Shown: piece after piece, positions 1 to 7,005 of the stretch
Numbering within the stretch: the stretch's first letter is position 1
Layout: each line of letters opens with the position of its first letter
Origin: Nitrospirota bacterium
GTDB lineage: Bacteria > Nitrospirota > Thermodesulfovibrionia > Thermodesulfovibrionales > UBA6898
Reading direction: 5' to 3'
Length of the DNA: 11,393 nucleotides
Assembly (NCBI GenBank): GCA_021787505.1
Contig: JAJYLU010000018.1
Coordinates: forward strand, 1 to 11,393
Made by a program: the position numbers and the translations under genes
Notes under the pieces: model-generated
Database searches by the model: none
Seen by the model: the letters and a program-made list of their open reading frames with translations, nothing else
What the model was told of the DNA's origin: nothing

Positions 1-104
1 TCCGATCTAATAGCTACGTCAGGAAGCCGGTGGATTTTGACCAGTTTGCAAAAGCAGTCCAGCAGCTCGGGCTGTATTGGCTTCTGCTGAATGAGGCGCC
101 GTAA
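1..104 (+). CDS. Response regulator receiver domain protein, C-terminal fragment
   Basis: This is the 3' end of a gene that enters from the left edge, read in frame from base 3 and ending at the TAA at 102-104. The 33 visible residues include [12 protein letters not shown] followed by [16 protein letters not shown]. The K-P dipeptide is the conserved lysine-cis-proline end of beta-5 in CheY-like receivers. The following stretch ending in [10 protein letters not shown] is typical of the last helix of stand-alone Rcp1-type response regulators, which carry no output domain. It would receive phosphate from a histidine kinase encoded outside the window. It ends convergently against the minus-strand glmS paralogue, with about 80 bp between the stops. 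The phosphoacceptor aspartate is not in the window, so its integrity cannot be judged. Confidence 0.75.
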   Translation, partial: RSNSYVRKPVDFDQFAKAVQQLGLYWLLLNEAP

Positions 105-164
105 TAAAGTAGTTTGACGGGCTGTTGTAAGTCCCGGAGTTCTGCCGTACTGCATCCGGCCGCA

Positions 165-286
165 TCATCTCGTTATCCTCATCTTAAATCTCCCAAAGCT
201 GCGGACAGGAGGAAATTCGCGGGCTTCGTGGACCTCCATTTCGGCCTTTGCCACGCCGGGTTGTCTGTCGGTCTCCCCGCCTTTTT
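165..286 (-). other. Frameshifted GlmS-like C-terminus of the paralogue
   Basis: Dropping one A from the coding-strand A5 run (T5 at 282-286) changes the tail to LKGGETDRQPGVAK, then AEMEV. This lines up without gaps on LKGCDVDRPRNLAK of the neighbouring GlmS, with 7 of 14 positions identical, including the lysine equivalent to catalytic Lys603. The shifted frame then runs on to a TGA at 165-167, about 20 residues past the usual GlmS end. I see this directly in the sequence. Whether it is a real mutation, a programmed slip or a sequencing or assembly error in a homopolymer cannot be told here. Confidence 0.6.
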
Positions 287-2055
287 AAGTCAGCCACATG
301 GTATCCGAGAAGCTGGAGAGGGACGACAGTGAGAAAAGGAAGAAGCGCCGGGTGAGTAGAAGGGACAACCAGTATTTCGTCCGCGATCCTGCTCACCGAT
401 GCGGGTGAGTCGGTAACGATCACTACCCTGCCGCCCATCGCCTTTACCCTCGTTATCTCGTGCAGCATCTCGTCATCGAGACTTTCGATGGGGGATACGA
501 ATATAACAGGAACGCCGTTCCGGATGAGTGCCTGGGGGCCGAATTTCAGCTCTCCTATCGGATACCCTTCCGCATGGATGGAAGACAGTTCCATCATCTT
601 TAACGCCCCTTCCTTCGCAACGGGATAATTGATGCCCCTCCCCAAATATACGAACCCCTTTGAAGCTGCGAGCGTCCGGGCGATGTCCCTGACCTTTTTT
701 TCATTCCCGAGGACCCGGGCGATAAGCCCCGGCAGGTTGAAGAGCAGAGATTTCAGAGTCTCGACTTCCAGGTCTTGCAGTGTGCCTTTTCTTTTTCCGA
801 GGGCAATACCCAGGAGACAGAGGGCCGCGAGTTGTGCCGCGAACGCCTTCGTTGATGCCCCCCCTATTTCACGGCCTGCCCGCGTATACAGGACGGAATC
901 CGCTTCCCGCGTGGATGAGCTGCCGGCCACATTGCAGAGGGCGAGAACGAACGCCCCCTTCTTGCGGGCGTCGCGCTGCGCCTCGACAGTGTCGTGAGTT
1001 TCACCGGACTGGCTGAGCGCCACAAAATATGTACCTTTGGTGATGTTCGGCTTCATGTAGACATACTCCGAAGAGATATCGACGCTCACGGGAATGTGGA
1101 CGAATTTCTCGATGATATACCGTCCGACGAGTCCCGCATGATATGACGAACCGCATCCCACGATATGCAGTCTTCTGACGTTCCGGATGTCTCGCCTCAG
1201 GCCGAGTGCATCCATGAGCCCCTCAGGGTCGTCTACCCATTCACCTACGGTATCCATCACCGCCTTGGGCTGCTCATGTATCTCTTTGAGAAGCACGTCC
1301 GCATCCCCTGCCTTTTGGGCGGGCACGATATTCTCCCCGACTTTCGCTACACGATCTTTCATGGAGATTACCCGGGAGGTATGAAGGTGCATCATCTCAA
1401 GCCCGTTCCGTCGAAGCCCGCATATCTGCCCGTCCTCCGGGAAGATCAGCTTTCTCGTGTAGGGAAAAATGGACAGCATGTCCGAACCGAAAAAGACCTC
1501 ATTATCCCCAAGGGCAGCGACAAGGGGGCTTCCATTTTTTATAAGATAGATGGTCTCCGGGGAGTTTTCGAAGAGAAATGCCAGTGCGTATCGTCCCGGC
1601 AGCATCGCGACTGCCTCCCCGATTGCATCCCTTACCGCAAGGCCTCTCCTCAGTGACTCGGCGATTGATGCCGATATGAGTTCCACTTCCGTCAGAGGCT
1701 GACACTCAGTCCCCATCGTGACAAGCTGTGTCCTCATTTCTTCCGGGACATCTATGGTCCCCGCGCAGACGACGCGCATCCCCGTCTCGTGTTGCGTGTC
1801 CACGTTGTGCGGGGCGGGCGTATCGTCGACTATGCAGTCGGCATACCCGATTCCCACCCTTGCATCCGGGAGTGGTGAGGGAAGGGCCACCCGAAGTTTT
1901 GCGGCGCCCCCCCAGGTCTTACAGCTCTCTATCCCCTTGCCATTTTGATAGGCGATGACGGTGCTGGCATAGCTCCTGTATTCCAGCCTTTTCAGCTCGT
2001 CTATCAAGACCGGCAGCGCATTTCTACGGCCGACATATCCTACTATTCCACGCAT
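184..2055 (-). CDS. Degenerate GlmS-like paralogue (catalytically impaired, C-terminal frameshift)
   Basis: This is a full-length relative of the adjacent GlmS, with a glutaminase-type N-terminal domain followed by two SIS domains. I chose the ATG at 2055 (MRGIVGYVG) because GGGAGGTT lies at 2061-2068, directly upstream; an in-frame ATG five codons earlier (2070) is less likely. The catalytic cysteine (MCGIVGY in GlmS) is arginine. GYDSSG became SYASTV, HTRWATHG became YADCIVDD, the NGIIEN motif is lost, and TDTEV is altered to TEVEL. The isomerase half keeps SQSGET and EGALK..E but reads LKFGP where GlmS has LKHG, so the ring-opening histidine (E. coli His504) is Phe. The annotated tail after HVADLK is unlike GlmS; a one-base shift at the T-run 282-286 restores a GlmS-like end. 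It is probably not a GlmS enzyme. It may be a non-catalytic paralogue or an early pseudogene. It follows glmS by 56 bp and is likely cotranscribed with it. Confidence 0.85.
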   Translation of the reverse strand: MRGIVGYVGRRNALPVLIDELKRLEYRSYASTVIAYQNGKGIESCKTWGGAAKLRVALPSPLPDARVGIGYADCIVDDTPAPHNVDTQHETGMRVVCAGTIDVPEEMRTQLVTMGTECQPLTEVELISASIAESLRRGLAVRDAIGEAVAMLPGRYALAFLFENSPETIYLIKNGSPLVAALGDNEVFFGSDMLSIFPYTRKLIFPEDGQICGLRRNGLEMMHLHTSRVISMKDRVAKVGENIVPAQKAGDADVLLKEIHEQPKAVMDTVGEWVDDPEGLMDALGLRRDIRNVRRLHIVGCGSSYHAGLVGRYIIEKFVHIPVSVDISSEYVYMKPNITKGTYFVALSQSGETHDTVEAQRDARKKGAFVLALCNVAGSSSTREADSVLYTRAGREIGGASTKAFAAQLAALCLLGIALGKRKGTLQDLEVETLKSLLFNLPGLIARVLGNEKKVRDIARTLAASKGFVYLGRGINYPVAKEGALKMMELSSIHAEGYPIGELKFGPQALIRNGVPVIFVSPIESLDDEMLHEITRVKAMGGRVVIVTDSPASVSRIADEILVVPSTHPALLPFLTVVPLQLLGYHVADLKRRGDRQTTRRGKGRNGGPRSPRISSCPQLWEI

Positions 2056-2111
2056 CGGGCAACCTCCCAATTACAGGGCCTGCATGTTTCACTGCGCTCA
2101 TGCCATACGGA

Positions 2112-3941
2112 TTATTCCACGGTGACGCTCTTTGCCAGGTTCCTCGGCCGGTCGACATCGCACCCTTTTAGTACGGCGATATGATACGCGAGAAGCTGGA
2201 GCGGCACGACCGTTACGAACGCCGAGAACAGGGGATGAGCCGATGGGACCACAACAACATCATCTGCCTTGTGTGAGAACGCCCCGGGTTCGTCGGTGAC
2301 CACGATCACCCGGGCGCCTCTCGCCCTGACTTCCTCGATGTTCGAGAGGATCTTGTCGAAATGGCTGTTCATCGGGGCCAACGCCACCACGGGCATTGCT
2401 TCATCGATCAGCGCGATGGAACCATGTTTCATTTCACCGGCGGGATACCCCTCTGCGTGGATATACGATATCTCCTTGAGCTTCAGAGCGCCTTCGAGGG
2501 CGATGGGGTAATTGACCCCCCTGCCGAGGTAGAGGAAATCCCGCGCATTGATGAGCGTTGCCGCAAGGGCCTCAATTTCTCCGCTCTTCTTCATGACCTT
2601 TTCTATGAGCTCAGGAATCTTGAGAAGCTGGGACATCAATACCTTCAGTTCCCCATTCATCAGGCGTCCTCTTTTCAAAGCAAGTCCACTCGCAAGAAGA
2701 CAAAGGGCCGCCATCTGGGAGGTAAATGTCTTGGTCGAGGCCACGCCTATCTCCGGTCCGGCCCTCGTGTAGAGCACAAGGTCTGCTTCCCTTGAAGCGG
2801 TGCTGCCGACGACGTTGCAGATGGTGAGTGTCCTGGCCCCTTTGCATTTGGCCTCCCGCTGTGCGGCGAGTGTATCGGCCGTTTCGCCGGACTGAGTGAT
2901 GGAAATAAAGAGGGTGTCATGCTCGATAATCGGCTTCATATAACGGTATTCGGAAGCGATCTCGACCGAGACGGGAATGCGCGCGAGCTCCTCGATGACA
3001 TATCTTCCTACAAGCGCGGCGTGGTAGGACGTGCCGCAGGCCGCGATATGGATCCGCCGGAGACCGAACGTATTCTTCAAGGTAAGTTTCAGATCTTCAA
3101 ACAATTTTTCGGAACAGTCGTTCCACTCCTTTAGCGTATCTTCTACCGCCCGTCGCTGTTCGTGGATCTCCTTGAGCATGAAATGGGGATAGCCGTCTTT
3201 TTCGGCCATGGCGGCGGTCCAGTCTACTTCCACTATGGACTGCTCTTTTTCGGCGGGCTCGTGCTGTCCGAAGGAATGAATATCGACCTTTGCCGCCGTG
3301 ATGGTGCAAATCTGGCCGTCTTGAAGGAAAAGGAACCTCTTTGTATGGCTGAGCATCGCGGGGATATCGGAAGCAAAGAAGAATTCCCCCTCGCCATATC
3401 CGATCACCAGCGGACTTCCCTTCTTCGCCGCGTAGAGAATCGCAGGGTCGCTTTCGCTCATGATTCCAAGCGCGAAGGACCCCTTCAGCGTGGAAATCGA
3501 CTCTACGATCGACTCATAGAGCGGGAGCCCTCTCTTCATGTTCCATGAAATCAGCTGCGGGACTACCTCGGTGTCGGTCTCCGAATTGAAAGTCTGCCCT
3601 TCTGCGATGAGTCTGGATTTGATCTCACGATAGTTCTCAATTATCCCGTTGTGCACCACCGCTACCCCGCCGACGCAATGGGGGTGGGCGTTTGTGGTTG
3701 AGGGCGCCCCATGGGTGGCCCACCGCGTGTGTCCTATGCCCACATTGGCATCTTCGTAAGGGAAAGGGACGATCTCCTCCAGCTCCCTTATTCTCCCCTT
3801 GGTCTTGTATATTTCTATACCATTGCCGTTTTTATAGGCGATGCCCGATGAGTCGTACCCCCGGTATTCCAGCCTCTTAAGGCCGCCGATCAAAATCGGC
3901 AGCGCATTTTGGTGACCTATGTATCCGACTATGCCGCACAT
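2112..3941 (-). CDS. glmS: Glutamine--fructose-6-phosphate aminotransferase (isomerizing)
   Basis: GlmS makes glucosamine-6-phosphate from fructose-6-phosphate and glutamine, the entry step to UDP-GlcNAc for peptidoglycan, LPS and amino-sugar polysaccharides; it is cytosolic. The 609 residues match the usual family length. The N-terminal class II glutaminase domain starts MCGIVGYIG with the catalytic Cys directly after Met, and contains LEYRGYDSSG, HTRWATHG, HNGIIENY and SETDTEV. The two SIS domains contain ACGTSYHA, TQSGETADT, GVASTKTF, EGALKLKE and MKHG (ring-opening His), and the protein ends in NLAKSVTVE with the conserved C-terminal lysine. The start is supported by AGGAGG at 3947-3952, five bases upstream. 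It is the first gene of a minus-strand pair with the degenerate paralogue, and is divergent from the histidine kinase. No glmS ribozyme core is visible in the leader. Confidence 0.98.
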   Translation of the reverse strand: MCGIVGYIGHQNALPILIGGLKRLEYRGYDSSGIAYKNGNGIEIYKTKGRIRELEEIVPFPYEDANVGIGHTRWATHGAPSTTNAHPHCVGGVAVVHNGIIENYREIKSRLIAEGQTFNSETDTEVVPQLISWNMKRGLPLYESIVESISTLKGSFALGIMSESDPAILYAAKKGSPLVIGYGEGEFFFASDIPAMLSHTKRFLFLQDGQICTITAAKVDIHSFGQHEPAEKEQSIVEVDWTAAMAEKDGYPHFMLKEIHEQRRAVEDTLKEWNDCSEKLFEDLKLTLKNTFGLRRIHIAACGTSYHAALVGRYVIEELARIPVSVEIASEYRYMKPIIEHDTLFISITQSGETADTLAAQREAKCKGARTLTICNVVGSTASREADLVLYTRAGPEIGVASTKTFTSQMAALCLLASGLALKRGRLMNGELKVLMSQLLKIPELIEKVMKKSGEIEALAATLINARDFLYLGRGVNYPIALEGALKLKEISYIHAEGYPAGEMKHGSIALIDEAMPVVALAPMNSHFDKILSNIEEVRARGARVIVVTDEPGAFSHKADDVVVVPSAHPLFSAFVTVVPLQLLAYHIAVLKGCDVDRPRNLAKSVTVE

Positions 3942-4053
3942 GGGGTCCTCCTCTCGATATCAGGGTTAATAGCCACCGGGCTTTTTTTATCTTCCATAAA
4001 TTTATATGCAAAAAATATACCCATTCCGAGTTATGACGATTGCCCGCGATGTT

Positions 4054-4129
4054 TTTCGCTTGACTTTAGATGAAGTTATTCTAATAATATATTTCGCTTG
4101 ACTTTAGATTAAATTTTTTTAATAATGGG
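4054..4129. repeat. 38-bp tandem direct repeat, two copies
   Basis: The 18-mer TTTCGCTTGACTTTAGAT occurs at 4054-4071 and again at 4092-4109, a period of exactly 38 bp, and each copy ends near a shared TAATAAT. By eye about 31 of 38 positions match. Each copy has TTGACT (4060-4065 and 4098-4103) followed after 17 bases by AATAAT (4083-4088 and 4121-4126), so on the + strand they resemble duplicated sigma-70 promoters facing the kinase gene. They could equally be duplicated binding sites for a regulator of either divergent gene. Confidence 0.7.
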
Positions 4130-4141
4130 GCTAAGGACTCG

Positions 4142-4196
4142 GGAAAACCGAAATGCCGGGCTTTTCCTTCATGAGGAAAGAGACGGTTTCTCTTCC
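4142..4196 (+). other. Two consecutive potential RNA hairpins upstream of the kinase gene
   Basis: GGAAAA (4142-4147) can pair with TTTTCC (4162-4167), with extra G-C pairs inside. GGAAAGAGA (4175-4183) can pair with TCTCTTCC (4189-4196) around a five-base loop, with one bulged A. If transcription starts at the upstream tandem-repeat promoters, both would lie in the 5' leader of the kinase operon. Neither is followed by a T-run, so they are not simple terminators. I do not recognise a known riboswitch class. Confidence 0.35.
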
Positions 4197-4242
4197 GAGC
4201 TCCCGGGGAAAGAGGTATTTGAGGCTCTCTGCGGTAAGGTAG

Positions 4243-4270
4243 TTGAAGCTGCCATTTTCTGGGGTATAAT
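4243..4270 (+). promoter_or_regulatory. Sigma-70-like promoter for the kinase/regulator operon
   Basis: A perfect TATAAT -10 hexamer sits at 4265-4270. A TTGAAG -35 candidate lies at 4243-4248 with a 16-bp spacer. The predicted transcription start near 4277 falls on the AAAGGGG ribosome-binding site (4275-4281) of the GTG start at 4288, leaving a very short leader. That makes it plausible but not certain as the main promoter. Confidence 0.4.
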
Positions 4271-4287
4271 GGATAAAGGGGTATAAA

Positions 4288-5325
4288 GTGGAAGAAGGGT
4301 TTTCGTTTACAGTAGACAAGAATTCTCTCATCATCTCCTGGGAAGAAAAGCTTGGACAGGTAATGGGGAATGCGTCCCCGAAGGCCCTGGGCAAGGTTTA
4401 CCACGAGGTATTCCCGAGACTGCTAAAGGACAGCAACGATGCGGTATCATTATCCCTGTCCGGGAACGAAAAAATCATCCTGAGGAAATATGCCTTCAAA
4501 TGTCCTTATGATGCCATTACGGCGGACATAAGGATCGAGCCGTTGGAAAGCGTGAAAGACGCCAGGGGGAAAAAGGGGAGGGGCGCGAAGGTGACGCTGT
4601 CCAACGTGATCTGCCCGGTGTTACAGAACTTGCGGAACGCACAGCGGTTCATCGGTCTCGGCAAAACGGCATCAACGCTCGCTCACGGAGTGAGAAACCC
4701 GCTCAACGCGATGAAAGGCGCCGTCCTCTATCTCAGCGAAAAATACAGGAACGAGCGCACCCTTGCCGAGTTTGCGGCGATTATGGAAGATGAGATAAAG
4801 AGGTTCGATGAGTTTATTTCGCAGTTCCTCGTCGCATCTGTAACGGAGGCCGAATCGGCGGTTACGGACATCAATTCCCTGTTGAAAAAGATTGAAGTCC
4901 TGACATCCTACCAAACGCACTTCTCTCAGATACGGACTGTATATGAATACGGTGACATCCCGGCCATCATGGCAAATTCCTTTCAGCTTGAGCATGCGAT
5001 TCTGAACATCATCAACAATGCTATAGAAGTGATGCGGGGAGGCGGGAGGCTGACAGTAAAAACGCGCCTGGAGCCCTTTCCCGGAGGCTGTTACATCGTG
5101 GTCGAAATTTCAGATACCGGGCCGGGGACGTCGGTCGATGCTTTCCGGCAGTTTGCGCCGCAGGCGCTGACGGAAGACAGGGGGAAGGGGTTCGGGCTGC
5201 TCATTACCCGTGAAATTCTGAAGGGTTACGGGGGATACCTCGAGATAAAAAGCAGGAAAGGGAAGGGCACGGTTGCACAGTTGTATATTGCTGCCAACGA
5301 TAAGGGGGGACAAAATGAACGGTAA
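4288..5325 (+). CDS. Soluble NtrB-type sensor histidine kinase
   Basis: This 345-residue kinase probably phosphorylates the response regulator encoded immediately after it. Residues 1 to about 90 look like a diverged PAS-type sensor domain. The dimerisation/phosphoacceptor helix holds STLAHGVRNPLNA with His133. The catalytic ATPase domain follows, with an N-box around HAILNIINNAIEVM, a G1 box DTGPGTS and a G2 box GKGFGLLITREI. There is no signal peptide or membrane segment, so it should sense a cytoplasmic cue. The start codon is GTG at 4288, supported by AAAGGGG six bases upstream. The residue after the phosphorylated His is Gly instead of the usual Glu/Asp. The 3' end overlaps the regulator start by 11 nt, indicating translational coupling. 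Confidence 0.92.
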   Translation: MEEGFSFTVDKNSLIISWEEKLGQVMGNASPKALGKVYHEVFPRLLKDSNDAVSLSLSGNEKIILRKYAFKCPYDAITADIRIEPLESVKDARGKKGRGAKVTLSNVICPVLQNLRNAQRFIGLGKTASTLAHGVRNPLNAMKGAVLYLSEKYRNERTLAEFAAIMEDEIKRFDEFISQFLVASVTEAESAVTDINSLLKKIEVLTSYQTHFSQIRTVYEYGDIPAIMANSFQLEHAILNIINNAIEVMRGGGRLTVKTRLEPFPGGCYIVVEISDTGPGTSVDAFRQFAPQALTEDRGKGFGLLITREILKGYGGYLEIKSRKGKGTVAQLYIAANDKGGQNER

Positions 5326-6694
5326 GGGGGACATTCTCATTGTAGACGACGAACCGAATGCACTGACGGTTCTGTCGGCCATACTCTCAGAAGAGGGATA
5401 CAGCGTTTTGCGTTCCGGAGACGTTGATACCGCTACGGAAATGATATATACGCGGCCTGTAGACGCAGTAATTACCGACATCAAGATGCCGGGGAAAGAC
5501 GGCATGTATTTTTTCGACTATGTAACGAAAAACCACCCCGATGTCCCGGTTATATTTCTCACTGCCTATGGTACGGTCGAGTCTGCAGTGGCGGCCATGA
5601 CACGTGGTGCCTTCCATTATTTCATGAAGCCTCCCGACTACCCGTCTCTCAAGAGCGTCCTTGCCAGGGCTGTGAAGCAGCGGGTGGCCAACAGAGACGA
5701 TGGATCGCCGGCAGAGGGGTTTTGCGGCGAATATCAGTCGCATATTATCGGCAGCACGCCCGAGATGGGCAGATTATTCGAGACCGTTGAGGCGGTAAAA
5801 ACCTCTCAAAGCAATGTCCTCGTGTGCGGCGAGACCGGAACGGGCAAAGAACTGATCGCGAGGGCACTGCTTGATGACGGAAAAACTAAGAACAGACCTT
5901 TTGTGGCGGTCAACTGCGCAGCCATACCGAAGGAACTCATCGAGGTGGAACTCTTCGGGTGCGAGAAGGGGGCATTCACCGGGGCTGTTTCACGGAGGAC
6001 GGGCAAGTTTGAGGAGGCGGCAAACGGCGTAATATTCCTTGATGAGATCAGCGAGTTGGATATTTCGATGCAGGCCAAGCTCCTCAGGGTCCTGCAGGAA
6101 AGGGAGATCGAGAGGATCGGCAGCAACAAGAAGATCAGGGTGGAATTCAGGCTGATATCGGCCACCAACCGGGATCTGGCCGAAGAAGTGAAGAAGGGCC
6201 GCTTCAGGGAGGACCTCTACTATCGGATAAACGTGGTGGAGATCAAAGTCCCTCCCCTGCGGGAGCGAAAGGACGATATACCACTGCTTGCGGCAGCGTT
6301 CCTTGAGGAATGTTGTAAAAGGGAAAAGAAGAAAATCAACCTCTTGCATGAGGTGATCCACGCGTTCCAGGCATATCATTGGCCTGGAAATGTGCGACAG
6401 CTCAAAAATATTATCGAACGTGCGGTGGTGCTCAGCAAAAATGAAAGTCTTACATTGGCCGATCTTCCCGGCGAATTCTGTCTGTTAGGAGAGACTACGA
6501 AAAGGGTCTCCGACGGCAAGACATTGAAGGAGGTTGAGCTGCAGGCCATCAGGGACGCGCTTCAGACCTGTAAGGGCAATAAATCAAAGACCGCAAAGAT
6601 GCTCAAGATATCCCGAAAGGCATTATATAAACGGCTCAATGACGAGCAGGGGGTGGGGGCTTCCGGCATTTCTGCAGATATCGGAAATGCATGA
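5315..6694 (+). CDS. NtrC-family sigma-54-dependent response regulator
   Basis: This 459-residue activator couples phosphorylation to sigma-54 promoter opening. The receiver domain (about 6-120) has the acidic pair D11/D12, phosphoacceptor D55 in TDIKMPG, T83 and K105. The AAA+ domain has Walker A GETGTGKE (172-179), the sigma-54-contacting GAFTGA loop (219-224) and Walker B GVIFLDEI (about 238-245). A C-terminal Fis-type helix-turn-helix lies in the stretch with NKSKTAKMLKISRKALYKRL. I placed the start at the ATG at 5315, just after a GGGGGG-rich ribosome-binding site inside the kinase 3' end, where MNGKGDILIVDDE gives a normal receiver N-terminus; a longer frame to 5273 adds non-family residues. 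All key residues are intact. A good sigma-54 promoter about 270 bp downstream of its stop suggests the adjacent polysaccharide-type operon as a target (inference). Confidence 0.96.
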   Translation: MNGKGDILIVDDEPNALTVLSAILSEEGYSVLRSGDVDTATEMIYTRPVDAVITDIKMPGKDGMYFFDYVTKNHPDVPVIFLTAYGTVESAVAAMTRGAFHYFMKPPDYPSLKSVLARAVKQRVANRDDGSPAEGFCGEYQSHIIGSTPEMGRLFETVEAVKTSQSNVLVCGETGTGKELIARALLDDGKTKNRPFVAVNCAAIPKELIEVELFGCEKGAFTGAVSRRTGKFEEAANGVIFLDEISELDISMQAKLLRVLQEREIERIGSNKKIRVEFRLISATNRDLAEEVKKGRFREDLYYRINVVEIKVPPLRERKDDIPLLAAAFLEECCKREKKKINLLHEVIHAFQAYHWPGNVRQLKNIIERAVVLSKNESLTLADLPGEFCLLGETTKRVSDGKTLKEVELQAIRDALQTCKGNKSKTAKMLKISRKALYKRLNDEQGVGASGISADIGNA

Positions 6695-6712
6695 ACGCTG
6701 TATCCAAGAGAA

Positions 6713-6762
6713 ACATGTGTTACGGGAACATGTGTCGATAGGTGACAGATTCAGGGACACAT
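6713..6762. repeat. ACATGTGT direct repeats with inverted third copy (possible enhancer site)
   Basis: ACATGTGT occurs at 6713-6720 and 6728-6735, 15 bp apart. ATGTGTC (6730-6736) recurs inverted as GACACAT (6756-6762). TGTT (6718-6721) and AACA (6727-6730) form a further small inverted repeat between the two copies. The cluster lies 20-70 bp after the regulator stop and roughly 200-250 bp upstream of the sigma-54 promoter. That fits an upstream activating site for an NtrC-type protein, although the 6730-6762 arms might also form an RNA stem. Confidence 0.4.
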
Positions 6763-6870
6763 ACTAATGATGCCGGGGCCACCGGCCGGGAGCCGTGACT
6801 GCCGGTAAGAGCGAACATTTTGTTTTTTCCGCCTATATCCCTCATTATTGCCTCCAGAGAGTCTCACAGT

Positions 6871-6900
6871 CGCTTCTAGCACCGCAGCAAGCGCCTTTTT
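6871..6900 (+). terminator. Weak candidate terminator of the kinase/regulator operon
   Basis: CGCTT (6871-6875) can pair with AAGCG (6889-6893) across a 13-base loop. Two bases later comes T5 (6896-6900). The stem is short and the site is about 180 bp past the regulator stop, so this is only a candidate. Confidence 0.25.
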
Positions 6901-6964
6901 GTCCCGCCGGTCGCCGCATCAACTGTTGAGCAGTTTCCATACTCTTCTCTCAAAAAATGAGAGG

Positions 6965-6980
6965 TGGTACGGTTATTGCT
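6965..6980 (+). promoter_or_regulatory. Sigma-54 (-24/-12) promoter for the NusG-like gene and operon
   Basis: TGGTACG (6965-6971) and TTGCT (6976-6980) match the consensus TGGCACG-N4-TTGCW with one mismatch. The invariant GG (6966-6967) and GC (6978-6979) are separated by exactly 10 bases. Transcription should start near 6990, just ahead of the ribosome-binding site at 6989-6998, giving a very short leader. A hairpin-forming CTCTCA/TGAGAG (6947-6963) abuts the -24 element. The upstream gene encodes a sigma-54 activator, which supports the assignment. Confidence 0.65.
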
Positions 6981-7005
6981 GATGAGATGGGAGAAAGGCG
7001 ATGCA

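Larger units (their letters stand above)
3942..4287. other. Divergent intergenic region, glmS / histidine kinase
   Basis: This gap of about 346 bp separates the divergent glmS and kinase genes. The glmS-proximal half (about 3960-4130) is AT-rich and holds a 38-bp tandem repeat. The kinase-proximal half has two potential hairpins and a sigma-70-like promoter close to the GTG start. I found no convincing protein-coding frame. Short minus-strand frames in this area run into the kinase coding sequence and have no ribosome-binding site. Confidence 0.6.
6695..7005. other. Regulatory intergenic region upstream of the NusG-like gene
   Basis: The gap of about 310 bp contains no credible gene. In order it holds ACATGTGT-type repeats (6713-6762), an inverted repeat ACCGGC/GCCGGT (6781-6786 with 6801-6806), a weak terminator candidate (6871-6900) and the small inverted repeat AACTG-N5-CAGTT (6921-6935). 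A CTCTCA/TGAGAG hairpin (6947-6963) follows, and then a sigma-54 promoter (6965-6980). Confidence 0.6.

Noticed and set aside
3966..3990. AGCC-ACCG-GGCT followed by T7 on the + strand, resembling an intrinsic terminator
   Set aside because: The stem is only four pairs and no + strand gene lies upstream for it to end. It sits in the glmS leader on the other strand.
3942..4130. glmS ribozyme/riboswitch in the glmS leader
   Set aside because: I could not find the conserved core or cleavage context. The leader is AT-rich and unlike the known Gram-positive element.
4081..4404. Minus-strand open frames of 87-107 residues over the kinase 5' end
   Set aside because: They have no family resemblance or ribosome-binding site, and overlap a well-supported kinase gene, promoter and hairpins.
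6781..6806. ACCGGC/GCCGGT inverted repeat as a terminator
   Set aside because: The loop is long, and the only T-rich stretch starts about ten bases later, after an intervening GC-mixed spacer.
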